A stretch of DNA of 64,000 nucleotides, taken from positions 62,001 through 126,000 of the forward strand of contig JAFZWA010000060.1 of NCBI GenBank assembly GCA_017617525.1, read 5' to 3'. The notes under the pieces were generated by a model, which was given only the letters and a program-made list of their open reading frames with translations, did no database searches and was not told where the DNA came from. This DNA comes from Clostridiales bacterium. GTDB taxonomy: Bacteria; Bacillota; Clostridia; Saccharofermentanales; Saccharofermentanaceae. Shown one piece after another: positions 1 to 9,162 of this stretch (within the stretch, counting starts at the first letter, position 1; each line of letters starts with the position of its first letter). A program made the translations under genes and the position numbers.

Positions 1-302
1 ATTCGACGGTATTGACGGATCTTGCCGTAAAAGGTCAGTTCGTCAACAGCGTGAGCATCATGGAAAAGTGCGCGGCCGATCCGAACTTTACAAGCGATTT
101 CCTTCACGGCCAGAATCCTTACGCGGTCCTGGTTCCGGAGGCAAAGAAGATCTCTGCTCCGAAGGACATCACCATTCAGAAATACGCTGTCGCGGAGATC
201 GACAAGCTTCTTCCTTCTTACTATGACGGTGAGATCGAGACTTTAGATGAGCTGAAGGAACTGTTCACGGTCGGCTTGTCCGAACTGCTCGGTCTGTCTT
301 AA
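1..302 (+). CDS. 3' end of a probable sugar ABC transporter substrate-binding protein (partial)
   Basis: Only the last 100 or so codons are present; the reading frame enters from the left edge and stops at 300-302. The segment is hydrophilic, mixed alpha-helical and ends in a helix rich in Glu and Leu, and reads like the C-terminal lobe of a family 1 extracellular sugar-binding protein. Its position just upstream of two beta-glucan phosphorylase genes fits a cellobiose or cellodextrin importer whose other parts lie outside the window. The TTG at position 12 is probably internal rather than a real start. Family assignment is an inference from the C-terminus alone. Confidence 0.55.
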   Translation, partial: STVLTDLAVKGQFVNSVSIMEKCAADPNFTSDFLHGQNPYAVLVPEAKKISAPKDITIQKYAVAEIDKLLPSYYDGEIETLDELKELFTVGLSELLGLS

Positions 303-407
303 AGAATTTGATTTTTCTCCGAAAATCCGAAACCGTTTTCGAGTGCCTTGCTAATTGCCTTTTGCCGAATTTGCCCGAAAAACAGGCGTTTTTTACCGTT
401 TTTTAAC

Positions 408-432
408 AGCGCGAATCGTTCCGATTTGCGCT
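408..432 (+). promoter_or_regulatory. 25-bp near-perfect palindrome: operator or terminator
   Basis: Arms agcgcgaatcg and cgatttgcgct around a TTC centre, 11 bp per arm with one G:U-type mismatch. It overlaps the likely -35 of the cellobiose phosphorylase promoter, which suits a repressor operator. The right arm is also followed by TTTCTATT, so it could instead terminate the upstream transcript. The sequence does not separate the two. Confidence 0.5.
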
Positions 433-447
433 TTTCTATTGTATGAT
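419..447 (+). promoter_or_regulatory. Candidate promoter of cellobiose phosphorylase
   Basis: A weak -35 (TTCCGA, 419-424) lies 17 bp from a good -10 (TATGAT, 442-447). The transcript would start about 33 bases before the start codon. The weak -35 and the overlapping palindrome suggest a regulated promoter. Confidence 0.4.
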
Positions 448-487
448 ATATGTACTTGAAATCTTGTCTTAAGGAGGCACATGGCAA

Positions 488-2968
488 ATGCAATTCGGAC
501 ATTTTGACGATAAGACGCGTGAGTATGTAATCGAAACCCCTAAAACACCATATCCGTGGATCAACTACCTTGGCTCGGAGGCTTTCTTCGGTCTGATCTC
601 CAATACGGCAGGCGGATACAACTTCTATAAGGACGCACGTCTCCGCAGAATCACAAGATATCGCTACAACAACGTACCGATCGATATGGGCGGACGTTAT
701 TTCTACATCAATGACAACGGAACAGTCTGGAATCCGGGCTGGTCTCCGGTAAAGACAGAACTCGACTCTTACGAGTGCCGTCATGGTATGGGCTATACCA
801 TCATCACAGGTAAGAAGAACGATCTTAAGGCTGAGGTCACATTCTTCGTACCGAACGGATACGACGGAGAAGTTCAGCAGGTAGTTCTCACAAACGAAGG
901 ATCTTCTGCTAAGACATTCAAGCTTTTCTCTTTTGCCGAGTGGTGCCTTTGGGACGCGCAGGATGACTGCACCAACTTCCAGAGAAACTTCTCCACAGGT
1001 CGTGTAGAAGTAGACGGTTCCGTTATCTACCACAAGACAGAGTACAGAGACAGACGTAATCACTACGCTTTCTATTCCGTAAACGATGCGATCGACGGTT
1101 ACGACACAGATCGTGATTCCTTCATCGGCATCTACAACGGCTTCAATAATCCGGAAGCAGTACTGGCCGGCAAGGCAACAGATTCCTTCGCAGACGGCTG
1201 GTCTCCGATCGCTTCCCACTACAAAGAGATCACACTCGCAGCAGGCGAGAGCAAGACACTCATCTTCATCCTCGGTTATGTTGAGATGCCTGTTGACCAG
1301 AAGTTCGAAGCTGACGGCAAGACAATCAACAAGGTAAAAGCCAAGGCTATGATCGAGAAGTTCGATACACCGGAAAAGGTTGCCGCAGGTCTTGCTGATC
1401 TGAAGGCTTCCTGGGACAAGCTCCTCGGTATCCTCAACGTCACAACACCGGATGACAAGGTCGACCGTATGGTCAACATCTGGAACCAGTACCAGTGCAT
1501 GGTTACATTTAACCTTTCCCGTTCCGCTTCTTACTTCGAATCCGGAATCGGCCGTGGCATGGGCTTCCGTGATTCCAACCAGGATATCCTCGGTTTCGTT
1601 CACCAGATCCCGGATCGTGCGAAAGAGCGTATCATCGATATTGCTTCCACACAGTTCCCGGACGGCGGATGCTATCACCAGTATCAGCCGCTCACTAAGA
1701 AGGGTAACGCCGACATCGGCGGTGACTTCTCTGATGACCCGCTCTGGCTGATCCTTTCCGTTTCCGCTTACATCAAGGAGACAGGCGACTGGTCCATCCT
1801 TGACGAGATGGTTCCTTACGACAACGACATGAGCGTTGCACAGACCATGCTCGAGCACCTGAAGGTTTCCTTCTATCACATCGTAAACAACCTCGGTCCT
1901 CACGGTCTGCCGCTCGCAATGCGTGCTGACTGGAACGACTGCATCAACCTGTCCTGCTACTCCGACACACCGGGTGAGTCCTTCCAGACATACACCAACC
2001 CGAAGTTCGCTGCTGAGGGCGGTTACTCCAAGGTAGCTGAGTCCGTAATGGTTGCTACACTGTTCACCTACACAGGCCCGAACTATGTCGCTATCCTCAA
2101 GCACCTCGGTAAGGACGATGAGGCTGCAGCTGCTCAGGCTGAGATCGACAAGATGAAGAAGAACATCATGGAGTCCGCTTGGGACGGTGACTGGTTCCTC
2201 AGAGCTTATGACGCGAACGGCGAGAAGATGGGTTCTAAGGAATGCGAAGAAGGTCAGATCTTCATCGAGCCGCAGGGCTTCGCTATCATGTCTGATGTAG
2301 GTAAGGAGCAGGGCGCTGACAAGAAGACTCTTGCGGCGATCGACGAAAGACTCAACACCAAGTTCGGTCTCGTTCTCAACAATCCTGCATTCACCAAGTA
2401 CTACATCCAGTACGGTGAGATCTCCACATATCCGGGCGGATACAAGGAGAACGCCGGTATCTTTACACACAACAACGCTTGGATCATCTGCGCGGCTGCT
2501 TACGCAGGTGAAGGTGATCAGGCATTCAAGTACTATTCCGAGATCGCTCCTGCATTCACGGAAGAAACATCCGACATCCACAAGACTGAGCCGTACGTAT
2601 ATGGCCAGATGATCGGTGGTAAGGACGCAGGTTCCGACATCGGAAGAACCGGAAAGAACTTCGGTCAGGGCAAGAACTCCTGGCTCACAGGTACAGCCGC
2701 TTGGAACATGGTTGCAATCTCCCAGTACATCCTGGGTGTACAGCCTGACTTCGACGGTCTGAAGATCGATCCTTCTATCCCGTCCGCATGGGATGGATTC
2801 ACGATCAACAGAAAGTATCGTGGCGCGGAGTACAAGGTAACGATCAAGAACCCGGATCACGTATGCAAGGGTATCAAGAGCGTAACCGTTGACGGAAACG
2901 CGATCGAAGGAAACATCCTGCCTGTATTCGACGGCGGCGTTCATAACGTTGAAGTCGTAATGGGCTGA
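488..2968 (+). CDS. cbpA: Cellobiose phosphorylase (GH94)
   Basis: 826 residues, close to the 810-820 usual for clostridial cellobiose phosphorylases. It would split cellobiose with phosphate into glucose-1-phosphate and glucose in the cytoplasm (EC 2.4.1.20). The N-terminus ([10 protein letters not shown], then PWINYLG) and the stretch [14 protein letters not shown] are characteristic of the family; the (alpha/alpha)6 catalytic part carries RADWNDCIN near residues 479-487, whose last Asp (about 484) is the expected general acid. No signal peptide. The start at 488 has AGGAGG at 472-477; an ATG at 481 is out of frame and stops after eight codons. It follows a probable sugar-binding protein and precedes cellodextrin phosphorylase. 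Confidence 0.95.
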   Translation: MQFGHFDDKTREYVIETPKTPYPWINYLGSEAFFGLISNTAGGYNFYKDARLRRITRYRYNNVPIDMGGRYFYINDNGTVWNPGWSPVKTELDSYECRHGMGYTIITGKKNDLKAEVTFFVPNGYDGEVQQVVLTNEGSSAKTFKLFSFAEWCLWDAQDDCTNFQRNFSTGRVEVDGSVIYHKTEYRDRRNHYAFYSVNDAIDGYDTDRDSFIGIYNGFNNPEAVLAGKATDSFADGWSPIASHYKEITLAAGESKTLIFILGYVEMPVDQKFEADGKTINKVKAKAMIEKFDTPEKVAAGLADLKASWDKLLGILNVTTPDDKVDRMVNIWNQYQCMVTFNLSRSASYFESGIGRGMGFRDSNQDILGFVHQIPDRAKERIIDIASTQFPDGGCYHQYQPLTKKGNADIGGDFSDDPLWLILSVSAYIKETGDWSILDEMVPYDNDMSVAQTMLEHLKVSFYHIVNNLGPHGLPLAMRADWNDCINLSCYSDTPGESFQTYTNPKFAAEGGYSKVAESVMVATLFTYTGPNYVAILKHLGKDDEAAAAQAEIDKMKKNIMESAWDGDWFLRAYDANGEKMGSKECEEGQIFIEPQGFAIMSDVGKEQGADKKTLAAIDERLNTKFGLVLNNPAFTKYYIQYGEISTYPGGYKENAGIFTHNNAWIICAAAYAGEGDQAFKYYSEIAPAFTEETSDIHKTEPYVYGQMIGGKDAGSDIGRTGKNFGQGKNSWLTGTAAWNMVAISQYILGVQPDFDGLKIDPSIPSAWDGFTINRKYRGAEYKVTIKNPDHVCKGIKSVTVDGNAIEGNILPVFDGGVHNVEVVMG

Positions 2969-2991
2969 GGAAACTCATTTTATTGATTGGT

Positions 2992-3433
2992 TAAACGTAG
3001 TACGGTCCGTTAAGGCGGATGGGGAAACTCCGCCGGGCCGGAAACGTAAGCCATAGCCGTAACGATCGGCGTCCCTCATCGTACTTTGAGGCAATAGCGT
3101 CAGGTGCGGTGGCTCCGTTGGTCAGCTATATATGTACGGCACCGTGTTATTTCCGTGGTTGCACGGAAGAATAAATCAGACCTTCTGTTTGAGGAGACAG
3201 AAACGGGAATGATTTATTTATGGGGAAAGCGGTTCTGGGAATATATGGCTGCGATCGGAAAGGTCGTTTGCCCCGATTGTGGATAAGTTCGCGAAAGCCC
3301 TTAGGGGATGGGAAATTTCGTGAATCCTGGTGGGGAGGTGCAAGGCTTGTGCCGCAGAACCATCTGTAACACAATCGGGCAACGAAAAGGGATCGGACGA
3401 ATCTGATATAGATCATCCGGTCTTATTTTTTTC
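2992..3433 (+). ncRNA. Candidate large structured RNA between the two phosphorylase genes
   Basis: This 480-base gap has no convincing gene but many helices found by eye. P1: cggtcc 3003-3008 with gggccg 3035-3040, stacked on ggcgga 3014-3019 with tccgcc 3029-3034. A 7-bp hairpin at 3151-3168. aataaatca 3170-3178 with tgatttatt 3210-3218, enclosing ttctgt 3183-3188 with acagaa 3197-3202. A long-range helix of about 16 bp joins 3264-3281 to 3370-3385 and encloses a 9-bp stem, 3288-3296 with 3316-3324. A terminator hairpin and U-tract close it at 3391-3433. It does not show the landmarks of RNase P, tmRNA, SRP, 6S, T-box or cobalamin RNAs that I know. It could be a free ncRNA or a leader controlling the next gene. 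Confidence 0.6.
3391..3433 (+). terminator. Intrinsic terminator immediately before the cdpA ribosome binding site
   Basis: gatcggacga (3391-3400) pairs with tcatccggtc (3413-3422) with one mismatch, followed by TTATTTTTTTC at 3423-3433. The cdpA Shine-Dalgarno AGGAGG starts two bases later, at 3434. A terminator in this place either ends a separate RNA or attenuates cdpA transcription. Confidence 0.65.
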
Positions 3434-3448
3434 AGGAGGACAAATACG

Positions 3449-6424
3449 ATGAAAAGTGAAAGAGCAAGATCAGTCATTGCACCGGCGGATCAGGTGCTTG
3501 CGAAGAAGTTCGGAAATGTCGCAGGCAATGGTCCCGTAAGTGCACAGTACATTTCTACTTTAAATGGCGGCGTGGTATTCGGCGTTGCCGGACTCCCGTT
3601 CCCGGCTCCTGTCTGTGCCGCACTTCTTACTTCAGATGACATCAACGCATATATCGGCGCGGCTGCGCAGAAAAAGGAATCTGTCCTGATCGCGAAGAAC
3701 GACGGAGCACTTCGTCTCTTCGTAGAAGAAAACGGTCAGGTATCCGATAAGACGGAAGACAGTGAAGGAAAGAAACTCCTTTCCGATGCTTCCCCGATCA
3801 TTGAGTACGCTTCCGAGTGGGGCGGTAAACTCGACGAGGGCGGTGAGCTGATCTGCGATCTCAGTTCTCCGGCTCCGGGCCCACACTATTACACCAACCT
3901 TCTCATCGGTAACCGCATCGGATTCGATCATCCGCTGCAGAGTACACCGAAGAGCGCGATCGACCGTGTCGGCGGCGGATGCTTCCGTTCCCACGCGGAT
4001 ACACAGGTTCTCGCTACACGCTGGGACTACCTGCCGGAGCAGAACGGCTTCCCGGCAAACCGTCAGTTCTACCTCGTTGAAAACGGCAAGGTGATCTTCT
4101 ATTCCGGTTCCGCGAAGCAGGATTCCGTAGAGAAGGCAGTCTGCCGTCACGCACAGAACAGAACGGTCATCGAGTACACACTTAAGAACGGTCTTAAGGT
4201 ACGTCGTTCGATCTTTATCCTGCCGCAGGAAGACAAGCTCCCGGTAGCGACGGAAGCACAGCTCATCGAGATCGAGAACAACGGTTCTGAAGGAAAAGAT
4301 CTGCGTATCGTTTACACGGGTATGTTCGGTACTCAGGAAGTTCACGCGCTCCGTGAAGACGTTATCTTCAGCACAGTCGTTGCTCAGTCCGAAGTATTCT
4401 ACGGCGACAACGATGAGATCCGCGCGATCTCCTTCAACCCGAATCCGAAGTGGACGAAGGGCAACATCCGTTACAACACATTAATGGTTCACGAGAACGG
4501 CAAGGTCGTTTTCCCGGATCAGTTCTGCGCCAGATATGCTGATTTCGTCGGCGCCGGCACACTTGAGAATCCGCAGTTCGCGGCAGTTCTCAGTAACGCG
4601 CACTCCAGAAAAGGCCCGGGCTTCTTCGCTCTGTCCGCTCCGTTCACGGTAGCAGCAGGTGCTAAGGTCCAGATCGATAACTTCACATGCCTTTCTTCTG
4701 ACTGCGTTAACGAAAACTACAAAGAAGACATCACCATGCAGGAAGAGCTCGAAGCACTCATTGCTCGTTTTACCGATGCAAAAGCACTTCCGGAGTGCCT
4801 CGATAAGGTGATCTCTTTCACAAAGAAGTATTCTTCTTACATGCAGATCAAGCATGAGGATAAGGACTTCGAAGCTTACGTAAACAACAACCTTCCGTTC
4901 CAGGTATTCTACCAGACGTTCGTATCCCGTTCTCTGGACTGGACACAGAAGGGCTACCGTGAGATCGGTTTCCGTGAGATCCAGGACATCTTCGCATCCA
5001 TGTATTACTTCGCAGGCATGGGCGAGATCGAGTTCGTTAAGAAGCTCCTCCGTGAGTGGATCTCCAACATCTACAAAGACGGTTATGCTAACCACAACTT
5101 CTACTGGAAGGGTAAGGAGCCGGGCTGGTGGTCTGATGACGCACTCTGGCTTCTGCAGGCACTCGACCGTTACATCAGCCTGACCGCTGACTATGACTTC
5201 CTCAAGGAAGAACTCCCGATCGCCGGTGAAGACGGTGAGAAGAGATCCATCCTCGACACGATCAAGGCAGTATTCACATACTCCTACAAGATCTCCGTCG
5301 GCGCTCACGGCATCCCGCTCATCGACAGAGCCGACTGGAACGACTGTCTGCGTGTCGATCCTGACTGCGTAAACGGTCCGACAAAGATCGAGAACTACAA
5401 CGAGCAGCTCAAGGCAAGCGGTAAGAAGTACGGTGAAGTCGCTTACGAGTCTGAGTATTCCGAGTCCGTCATGAACGGATGCCTCCTTAAGGTAGCCGTA
5501 GATGCCGCTATCGGCATGTTTAAGACATGCGGCGACGCTGAATATGGTGCTTACCTCGAGAGCGTTTCCGCGGACCTCAAGAGCCGCATTAATGAGTACG
5601 CTTGGAAGGGCGATTACTTCGCACGAGTTCTTTTCAACAGGAAAGACAAGCCGGAACTTTCTTACCTCGGTGCTCAGGGCGACGGTCTCGTCATCGAGGA
5701 CGGCAAGGTCGGCACATACTTCCTGAACTCCTTCAGTTGGGCGGTCCTTGCTGACTGTGCATCGGAAGAGCAGATCTCCACAATGCTCGACAGCCTCGAC
5801 AAGAATCTCAAGACACCGTTCGGTTTCCGTCTCTGTACAGGCGTTGATTACCCGAAGATCGCTCCGAAGATCGACGTTGCTCTCTACTATCAGGGCGACC
5901 GTGAGAACGGTGCTGTCTTTAAGCACGCCAACATGATGGCTGCCGCCGCGATGCTCAAGGCTGCCAAGGCCGTTAACGACAAGGCTCTGGCTGAACGTCT
6001 CACAAATACTGCATTCTGGGTCATCGACTGCATCCTGCCGTATCGCACAATGAAGTCTCCGTTCACCGTCTGCGGTAACCCGAGACTGTGTACACAGTAC
6101 AACAACTCCGAGACAGGCGAGAACATCGGACCGACGCTTTCCGGTACATCCACATGGCTCCTGCTCTGCCTCTTCACAAGCTTCGGCGTAGACTTCACAA
6201 GTGATGCCCTGATCGTTGAACCGATCCTGCGTCCGGGCGATACTTCCGAGGATATTATGGTTTCTTCGGGTAAAGCACTGTACCACATCACAGTCGATAA
6301 GCCGCAGGGCTTCAGAAGAACCAAGGACGGCGTCTCCATCAGCGTAGACGGATCTCCGATCGAAGGCGTAAGAGTTCCGATCTTCAGCGACGGCGCAGTC
6401 CACGAGGTCAAGGTCAAGTTCTGA
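3449..6424 (+). CDS. cdpA: Cellodextrin phosphorylase (GH94)
   Basis: 991 residues, matching the 980-1010 of known cellodextrin phosphorylases and about 165 longer than cellobiose phosphorylase. It would release glucose-1-phosphate from cellotriose and longer cellodextrins (EC 2.4.1.49). Family features include PAPGPHYYTNLLIGNR, FRSHADTQVLATRWDY and ENGFPANRQFYL in the N-terminal domain and RADWNDCL near residues 627-634, whose last Asp is the expected general acid. Cytoplasmic, with no signal peptide. AGGAGG lies nine bases before the ATG. With cbpA it covers short and long cellodextrins; the pair is split by a structured RNA region ending in a terminator, so it need not be transcribed in fixed ratio with cbpA. 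Confidence 0.93.
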   Translation: MKSERARSVIAPADQVLAKKFGNVAGNGPVSAQYISTLNGGVVFGVAGLPFPAPVCAALLTSDDINAYIGAAAQKKESVLIAKNDGALRLFVEENGQVSDKTEDSEGKKLLSDASPIIEYASEWGGKLDEGGELICDLSSPAPGPHYYTNLLIGNRIGFDHPLQSTPKSAIDRVGGGCFRSHADTQVLATRWDYLPEQNGFPANRQFYLVENGKVIFYSGSAKQDSVEKAVCRHAQNRTVIEYTLKNGLKVRRSIFILPQEDKLPVATEAQLIEIENNGSEGKDLRIVYTGMFGTQEVHALREDVIFSTVVAQSEVFYGDNDEIRAISFNPNPKWTKGNIRYNTLMVHENGKVVFPDQFCARYADFVGAGTLENPQFAAVLSNAHSRKGPGFFALSAPFTVAAGAKVQIDNFTCLSSDCVNENYKEDITMQEELEALIARFTDAKALPECLDKVISFTKKYSSYMQIKHEDKDFEAYVNNNLPFQVFYQTFVSRSLDWTQKGYREIGFREIQDIFASMYYFAGMGEIEFVKKLLREWISNIYKDGYANHNFYWKGKEPGWWSDDALWLLQALDRYISLTADYDFLKEELPIAGEDGEKRSILDTIKAVFTYSYKISVGAHGIPLIDRADWNDCLRVDPDCVNGPTKIENYNEQLKASGKKYGEVAYESEYSESVMNGCLLKVAVDAAIGMFKTCGDAEYGAYLESVSADLKSRINEYAWKGDYFARVLFNRKDKPELSYLGAQGDGLVIEDGKVGTYFLNSFSWAVLADCASEEQISTMLDSLDKNLKTPFGFRLCTGVDYPKIAPKIDVALYYQGDRENGAVFKHANMMAAAAMLKAAKAVNDKALAERLTNTAFWVIDCILPYRTMKSPFTVCGNPRLCTQYNNSETGENIGPTLSGTSTWLLLCLFTSFGVDFTSDALIVEPILRPGDTSEDIMVSSGKALYHITVDKPQGFRRTKDGVSISVDGSPIEGVRVPIFSDGAVHEVKVKF

Positions 6425-6437
6425 TAATCAAAATAAT

Positions 6438-6517
6438 ACAGTAAAAAGTAATACCCCCGCCGCTGGTCCTCGGGCTTCGCCCTGCGGAATCGCGATGGGG
6501 GTAATCTTTTTACTGTA
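6438..6517. terminator. Long bidirectional terminator with a GC-rich cap
   Basis: The arms at 6438-6460 and 6494-6517 share tacagtaaaaag and taccccc blocks, and each end has a run of A or T, so it serves the convergent cdpA and PBP genes. The loop holds gctggtcctcg ... gcttcgc ... ctgcgga, nearly the same as the cap of the 43245-43380 hairpin. Confidence 0.75.
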
Positions 6518-6546
6518 TGAATTCGATACGGGAATATCTCCTGATG

Positions 6547-9030
6547 TCAGCCTCCCGGCGGCGGTGGCGGGAGATTCGGATCCGGTGTAGGTGTCGGCGT
6601 CGGTGTCGGGGAGACGTGGACGTTACAATCTCTATCCGGGTTCAGGTAACTATCTTCGATGAAGTAGTCGGTGATCGCCGCGTCTGCCTGTTTACACCAG
6701 TCAGTGGCTTTCAGACCGGAATCGGTACACACGGTCGCGCGGACGATGTTCTCCGGTACCTCAAATTCGGCTCCCGGAAGATCCTTATGGATCTCCTGCA
6801 TGACAGCATTCCAGATCAACATGGCATTGTTTCTGTCGCCCTTCGGGATCTCTGTCGTACGAAGTCGGTTATCGTAACCATACCAGACGGCGGCCGCGTA
6901 GTACGGAGTATATCCGCAGAACCACTTATCGACGTTATCGTCCGTGGTACCGGTCTTACCCGCGACGGAGATCTTCTCGCCGTTAGCGTTTTCGATCGGC
7001 ATGACCTTATTCTTCGCAGTACCGGAAGTGATAACATCCTGAAGCATGCTGGTCATCAGGAAGGAAGTATCTTCACGGTAAACGCGGTGCTGATTCGCCT
7101 GATGCTCTAAAACGACGTTACCGTTACTGTCGAGTACTTTTGTATAGGCATATGGCTTGGTGTAAACACCACCGGTCGCGAATGTCGTATATGCGGCAGC
7201 CATCTCCAGAGGCGACATACCTACGTTAAAACCACCGATCGCGGTAGAAGGGTACTGTTCCTTCAGTCGGTCGATACCGACCTCATTTAAGAACCACAGC
7301 GCCATGTCGGGGCCGACATCGTTCCATACCATGACGGCGATCGTATTTCTTGAGGAAGATACTGCTCTTCGGATCGTCATTCTTCCGTTGAACTTACCGT
7401 CAGAGTTTTTCGGCCATACGGCATCCGGATTGGACGGGTCGAGGTGTGATTCCTTATCGTCGTAAGTCATCGAAGGCGTGATCAGACGAAGCTCGAGAGC
7501 AGGTCCGTAGTCGATCAGCGGCTTGATGGAAGAACCAGGCTGACGTTTCGCGTCCACGGCACGGTTCGTACCGAGGTTAACAGTCTTTTCTCCGTATCCG
7601 CCCTGCATGCCGGCGATCGCGCCGGTCTTTACGTTGACGACGACCATACCGCCCTGCGGCTTTTCCGGATAGTCTTCCAGTGCTTCAGGATCGGACTGGA
7701 ACAGCGACTGGTTCATGAACGTTTCATCCATAACGGACTGAACATTCGGCTCCATCGTGGTGTAGATGTGGTAGCCGCGGTTATAAACGGTCGTCGCCGC
7801 GAGAGAACGGCTGATATTTCTTTCTTTCTGGATATCGGAGATGACTTCGGAAACGGCATACTCAACGAAATACGAGTTGATCGATGTCGCGGAAGACGTG
7901 TTCTTCGACTTAAAGACGAGTTCGGTATTCAGCGCGTTCTCGTATTCTTCCTGAGTGATGTCGCCCAGTTCGTACATCTTCGTCAGAACGATACGCATGC
8001 GGCGCATCGCGTTTCTTCTTCCGGATTCGCGGAGTGGGTTATAGTACGAGGGGCTCTTCGGAAGTCCCGCGAGGAAGGCGCATTCCGCGAGGGAAAGCTC
8101 TTTCGCGTTCTTGCCGAAATAGTTCTGCGCACCGGCCTCGATACCGACGTAGTTGTTGCCCATCGGCGCGAGGTTGATGTAAAGCTGCATGATCTCGTCT
8201 TTACTGAGCTGCTGCTCGAGCGTCATGGCGGAGAACCACTCCTGGACCTTACGCTGAGTGGATCTCTGGTCCTGACCCGTAATGAGCTTTACGGTCTGCT
8301 GGGTGATCGTGGAACCACCGTGAGAAGCCGTACCGCCGTTAAACAGCGCGGAAAGCACCGCCGAACCGATACGTTTTACGTCGATACCGGAGTGCTCGAG
8401 GAAACGCTCATCCTCGATCGCCATGATGGCCTCATCGATGTAGGTGTTCTTGACCTCGGTGTACGGAACGTAGATACGGTCGACGTTTTCACTACCTGTC
8501 AGCTTTGCGATGACGGTTCCGTTGCTGTCGTAAACGAACGAAGTCTCTACGGAATCGGTCATGGAAATATCCGAGATGGAAAGCGGTGTGGTCGTTGAGA
8601 TATAGCCGATGAGCATACCTGCGCCGAAACCGCCGATCAGGAAACCGACGCACAGAAGCAAAATGACCGCGGTCTTCAGGATATCCAGCGCGGCATGCAG
8701 TATTTCGACATACCAGTGTCTGTTATGTGCGGCGCGCGTAGGCTTACCGCGGAGACGGGAACGCAGTTCATCCGCGAGGGCGGAGTTTTCCGGAGCGCAG
8801 GGGACCGTCGAACGCTTCTGTCCCGTAGGATCCTTCGGGCGCTGACGCTCATATGCCTGCTGGCGGGAATAGCCCGTACCGGACTGCTGGCTCGGAGCCG
8901 GATTTCTCGGCATCGTGGCATCTGATGATACCGGACGCTTGGAAGATCCGGAGCGCTGTGGCTGTTTATTGTTGTTATTTGTGCCGGACGGCTTCTTGGA
9001 AGATTTGCCGTTCGGATGCTGTTCTGACAT
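6547..9030 (-). CDS. Class A penicillin-binding protein (transglycosylase/transpeptidase)
   Basis: 827 residues, bifunctional peptidoglycan synthase. A basic, Ser/Asn/Gln-rich cytoplasmic tail of about 110 residues is followed by one membrane segment (about 112-142). The GT51 domain shows EDERFLEHSG near residue 205. The transpeptidase domain shows the SSIK active-site motif near 500, SRN, and KTGTT near 692. The C-terminus has a Thr-Pro repeat and polyproline/glycine end, typical of surface-exposed tails in this genome. It stands alone and is convergent with cdpA. The start has a purine-rich AGAAGG upstream on the minus strand. Confidence 0.92.
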   Translation of the reverse strand: MSEQHPNGKSSKKPSGTNNNNKQPQRSGSSKRPVSSDATMPRNPAPSQQSGTGYSRQQAYERQRPKDPTGQKRSTVPCAPENSALADELRSRLRGKPTRAAHNRHWYVEILHAALDILKTAVILLLCVGFLIGGFGAGMLIGYISTTTPLSISDISMTDSVETSFVYDSNGTVIAKLTGSENVDRIYVPYTEVKNTYIDEAIMAIEDERFLEHSGIDVKRIGSAVLSALFNGGTASHGGSTITQQTVKLITGQDQRSTQRKVQEWFSAMTLEQQLSKDEIMQLYINLAPMGNNYVGIEAGAQNYFGKNAKELSLAECAFLAGLPKSPSYYNPLRESGRRNAMRRMRIVLTKMYELGDITQEEYENALNTELVFKSKNTSSATSINSYFVEYAVSEVISDIQKERNISRSLAATTVYNRGYHIYTTMEPNVQSVMDETFMNQSLFQSDPEALEDYPEKPQGGMVVVNVKTGAIAGMQGGYGEKTVNLGTNRAVDAKRQPGSSIKPLIDYGPALELRLITPSMTYDDKESHLDPSNPDAVWPKNSDGKFNGRMTIRRAVSSSRNTIAVMVWNDVGPDMALWFLNEVGIDRLKEQYPSTAIGGFNVGMSPLEMAAAYTTFATGGVYTKPYAYTKVLDSNGNVVLEHQANQHRVYREDTSFLMTSMLQDVITSGTAKNKVMPIENANGEKISVAGKTGTTDDNVDKWFCGYTPYYAAAVWYGYDNRLRTTEIPKGDRNNAMLIWNAVMQEIHKDLPGAEFEVPENIVRATVCTDSGLKATDWCKQADAAITDYFIEDSYLNPDRDCNVHVSPTPTPTPTPDPNLPPPPPGG

Positions 9031-9103
9031 AATGTACCTTCTTACAGACCCTTTGTAGGGGATCGATAAAAATCCACAATAATAATACCAGTAATCGGAA
9101 TAA

Positions 9104-9133
9104 TTGGAAAGAGAAGGGGTTTTACGCTATAAT
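9104..9133 (+). promoter_or_regulatory. Probable promoter of rlmD
   Basis: TTGGAA (9104-9109), an 18-bp spacer, then a consensus TATAAT (9128-9133), 29 bases before the rlmD start. The 130-bp gap also has to hold the divergent PBP promoter, for which no clear boxes were found. Confidence 0.6.
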
Positions 9134-9162
9134 GAGACCATAAAGTAAAGAGGATTTTAGAA

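Noticed and set aside
299-2944. 881-codon open frame on the minus strand opposite cbpA
   Set aside because: Shadow of the strongly biased cbpA codons: no ribosome site, composition Val/Cys/Arg-rich and unlike a protein. The same holds for 4481-6403 (opposite cdpA), 9190-10548 (opposite rlmD) and 32105-33853 (opposite ntpA).
3104-3286. Open frame of 60 codons in the structured RNA region, ending in a CPDCG motif
   Set aside because: It crosses several strong helices, has no good ribosome site at its start and no protein-like composition. Part of it, from an ATG near 3210, has a weak site, but the RNA reading explains the region better.
2992-3433. RNase P RNA, tmRNA, SRP RNA, group I or II intron
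   Set aside because: The conserved blocks I know for these (for example the P4 strands of RNase P, a tRNA-like end for tmRNA, domain V of group II introns) are not present. A covariance search could still find a distant match.
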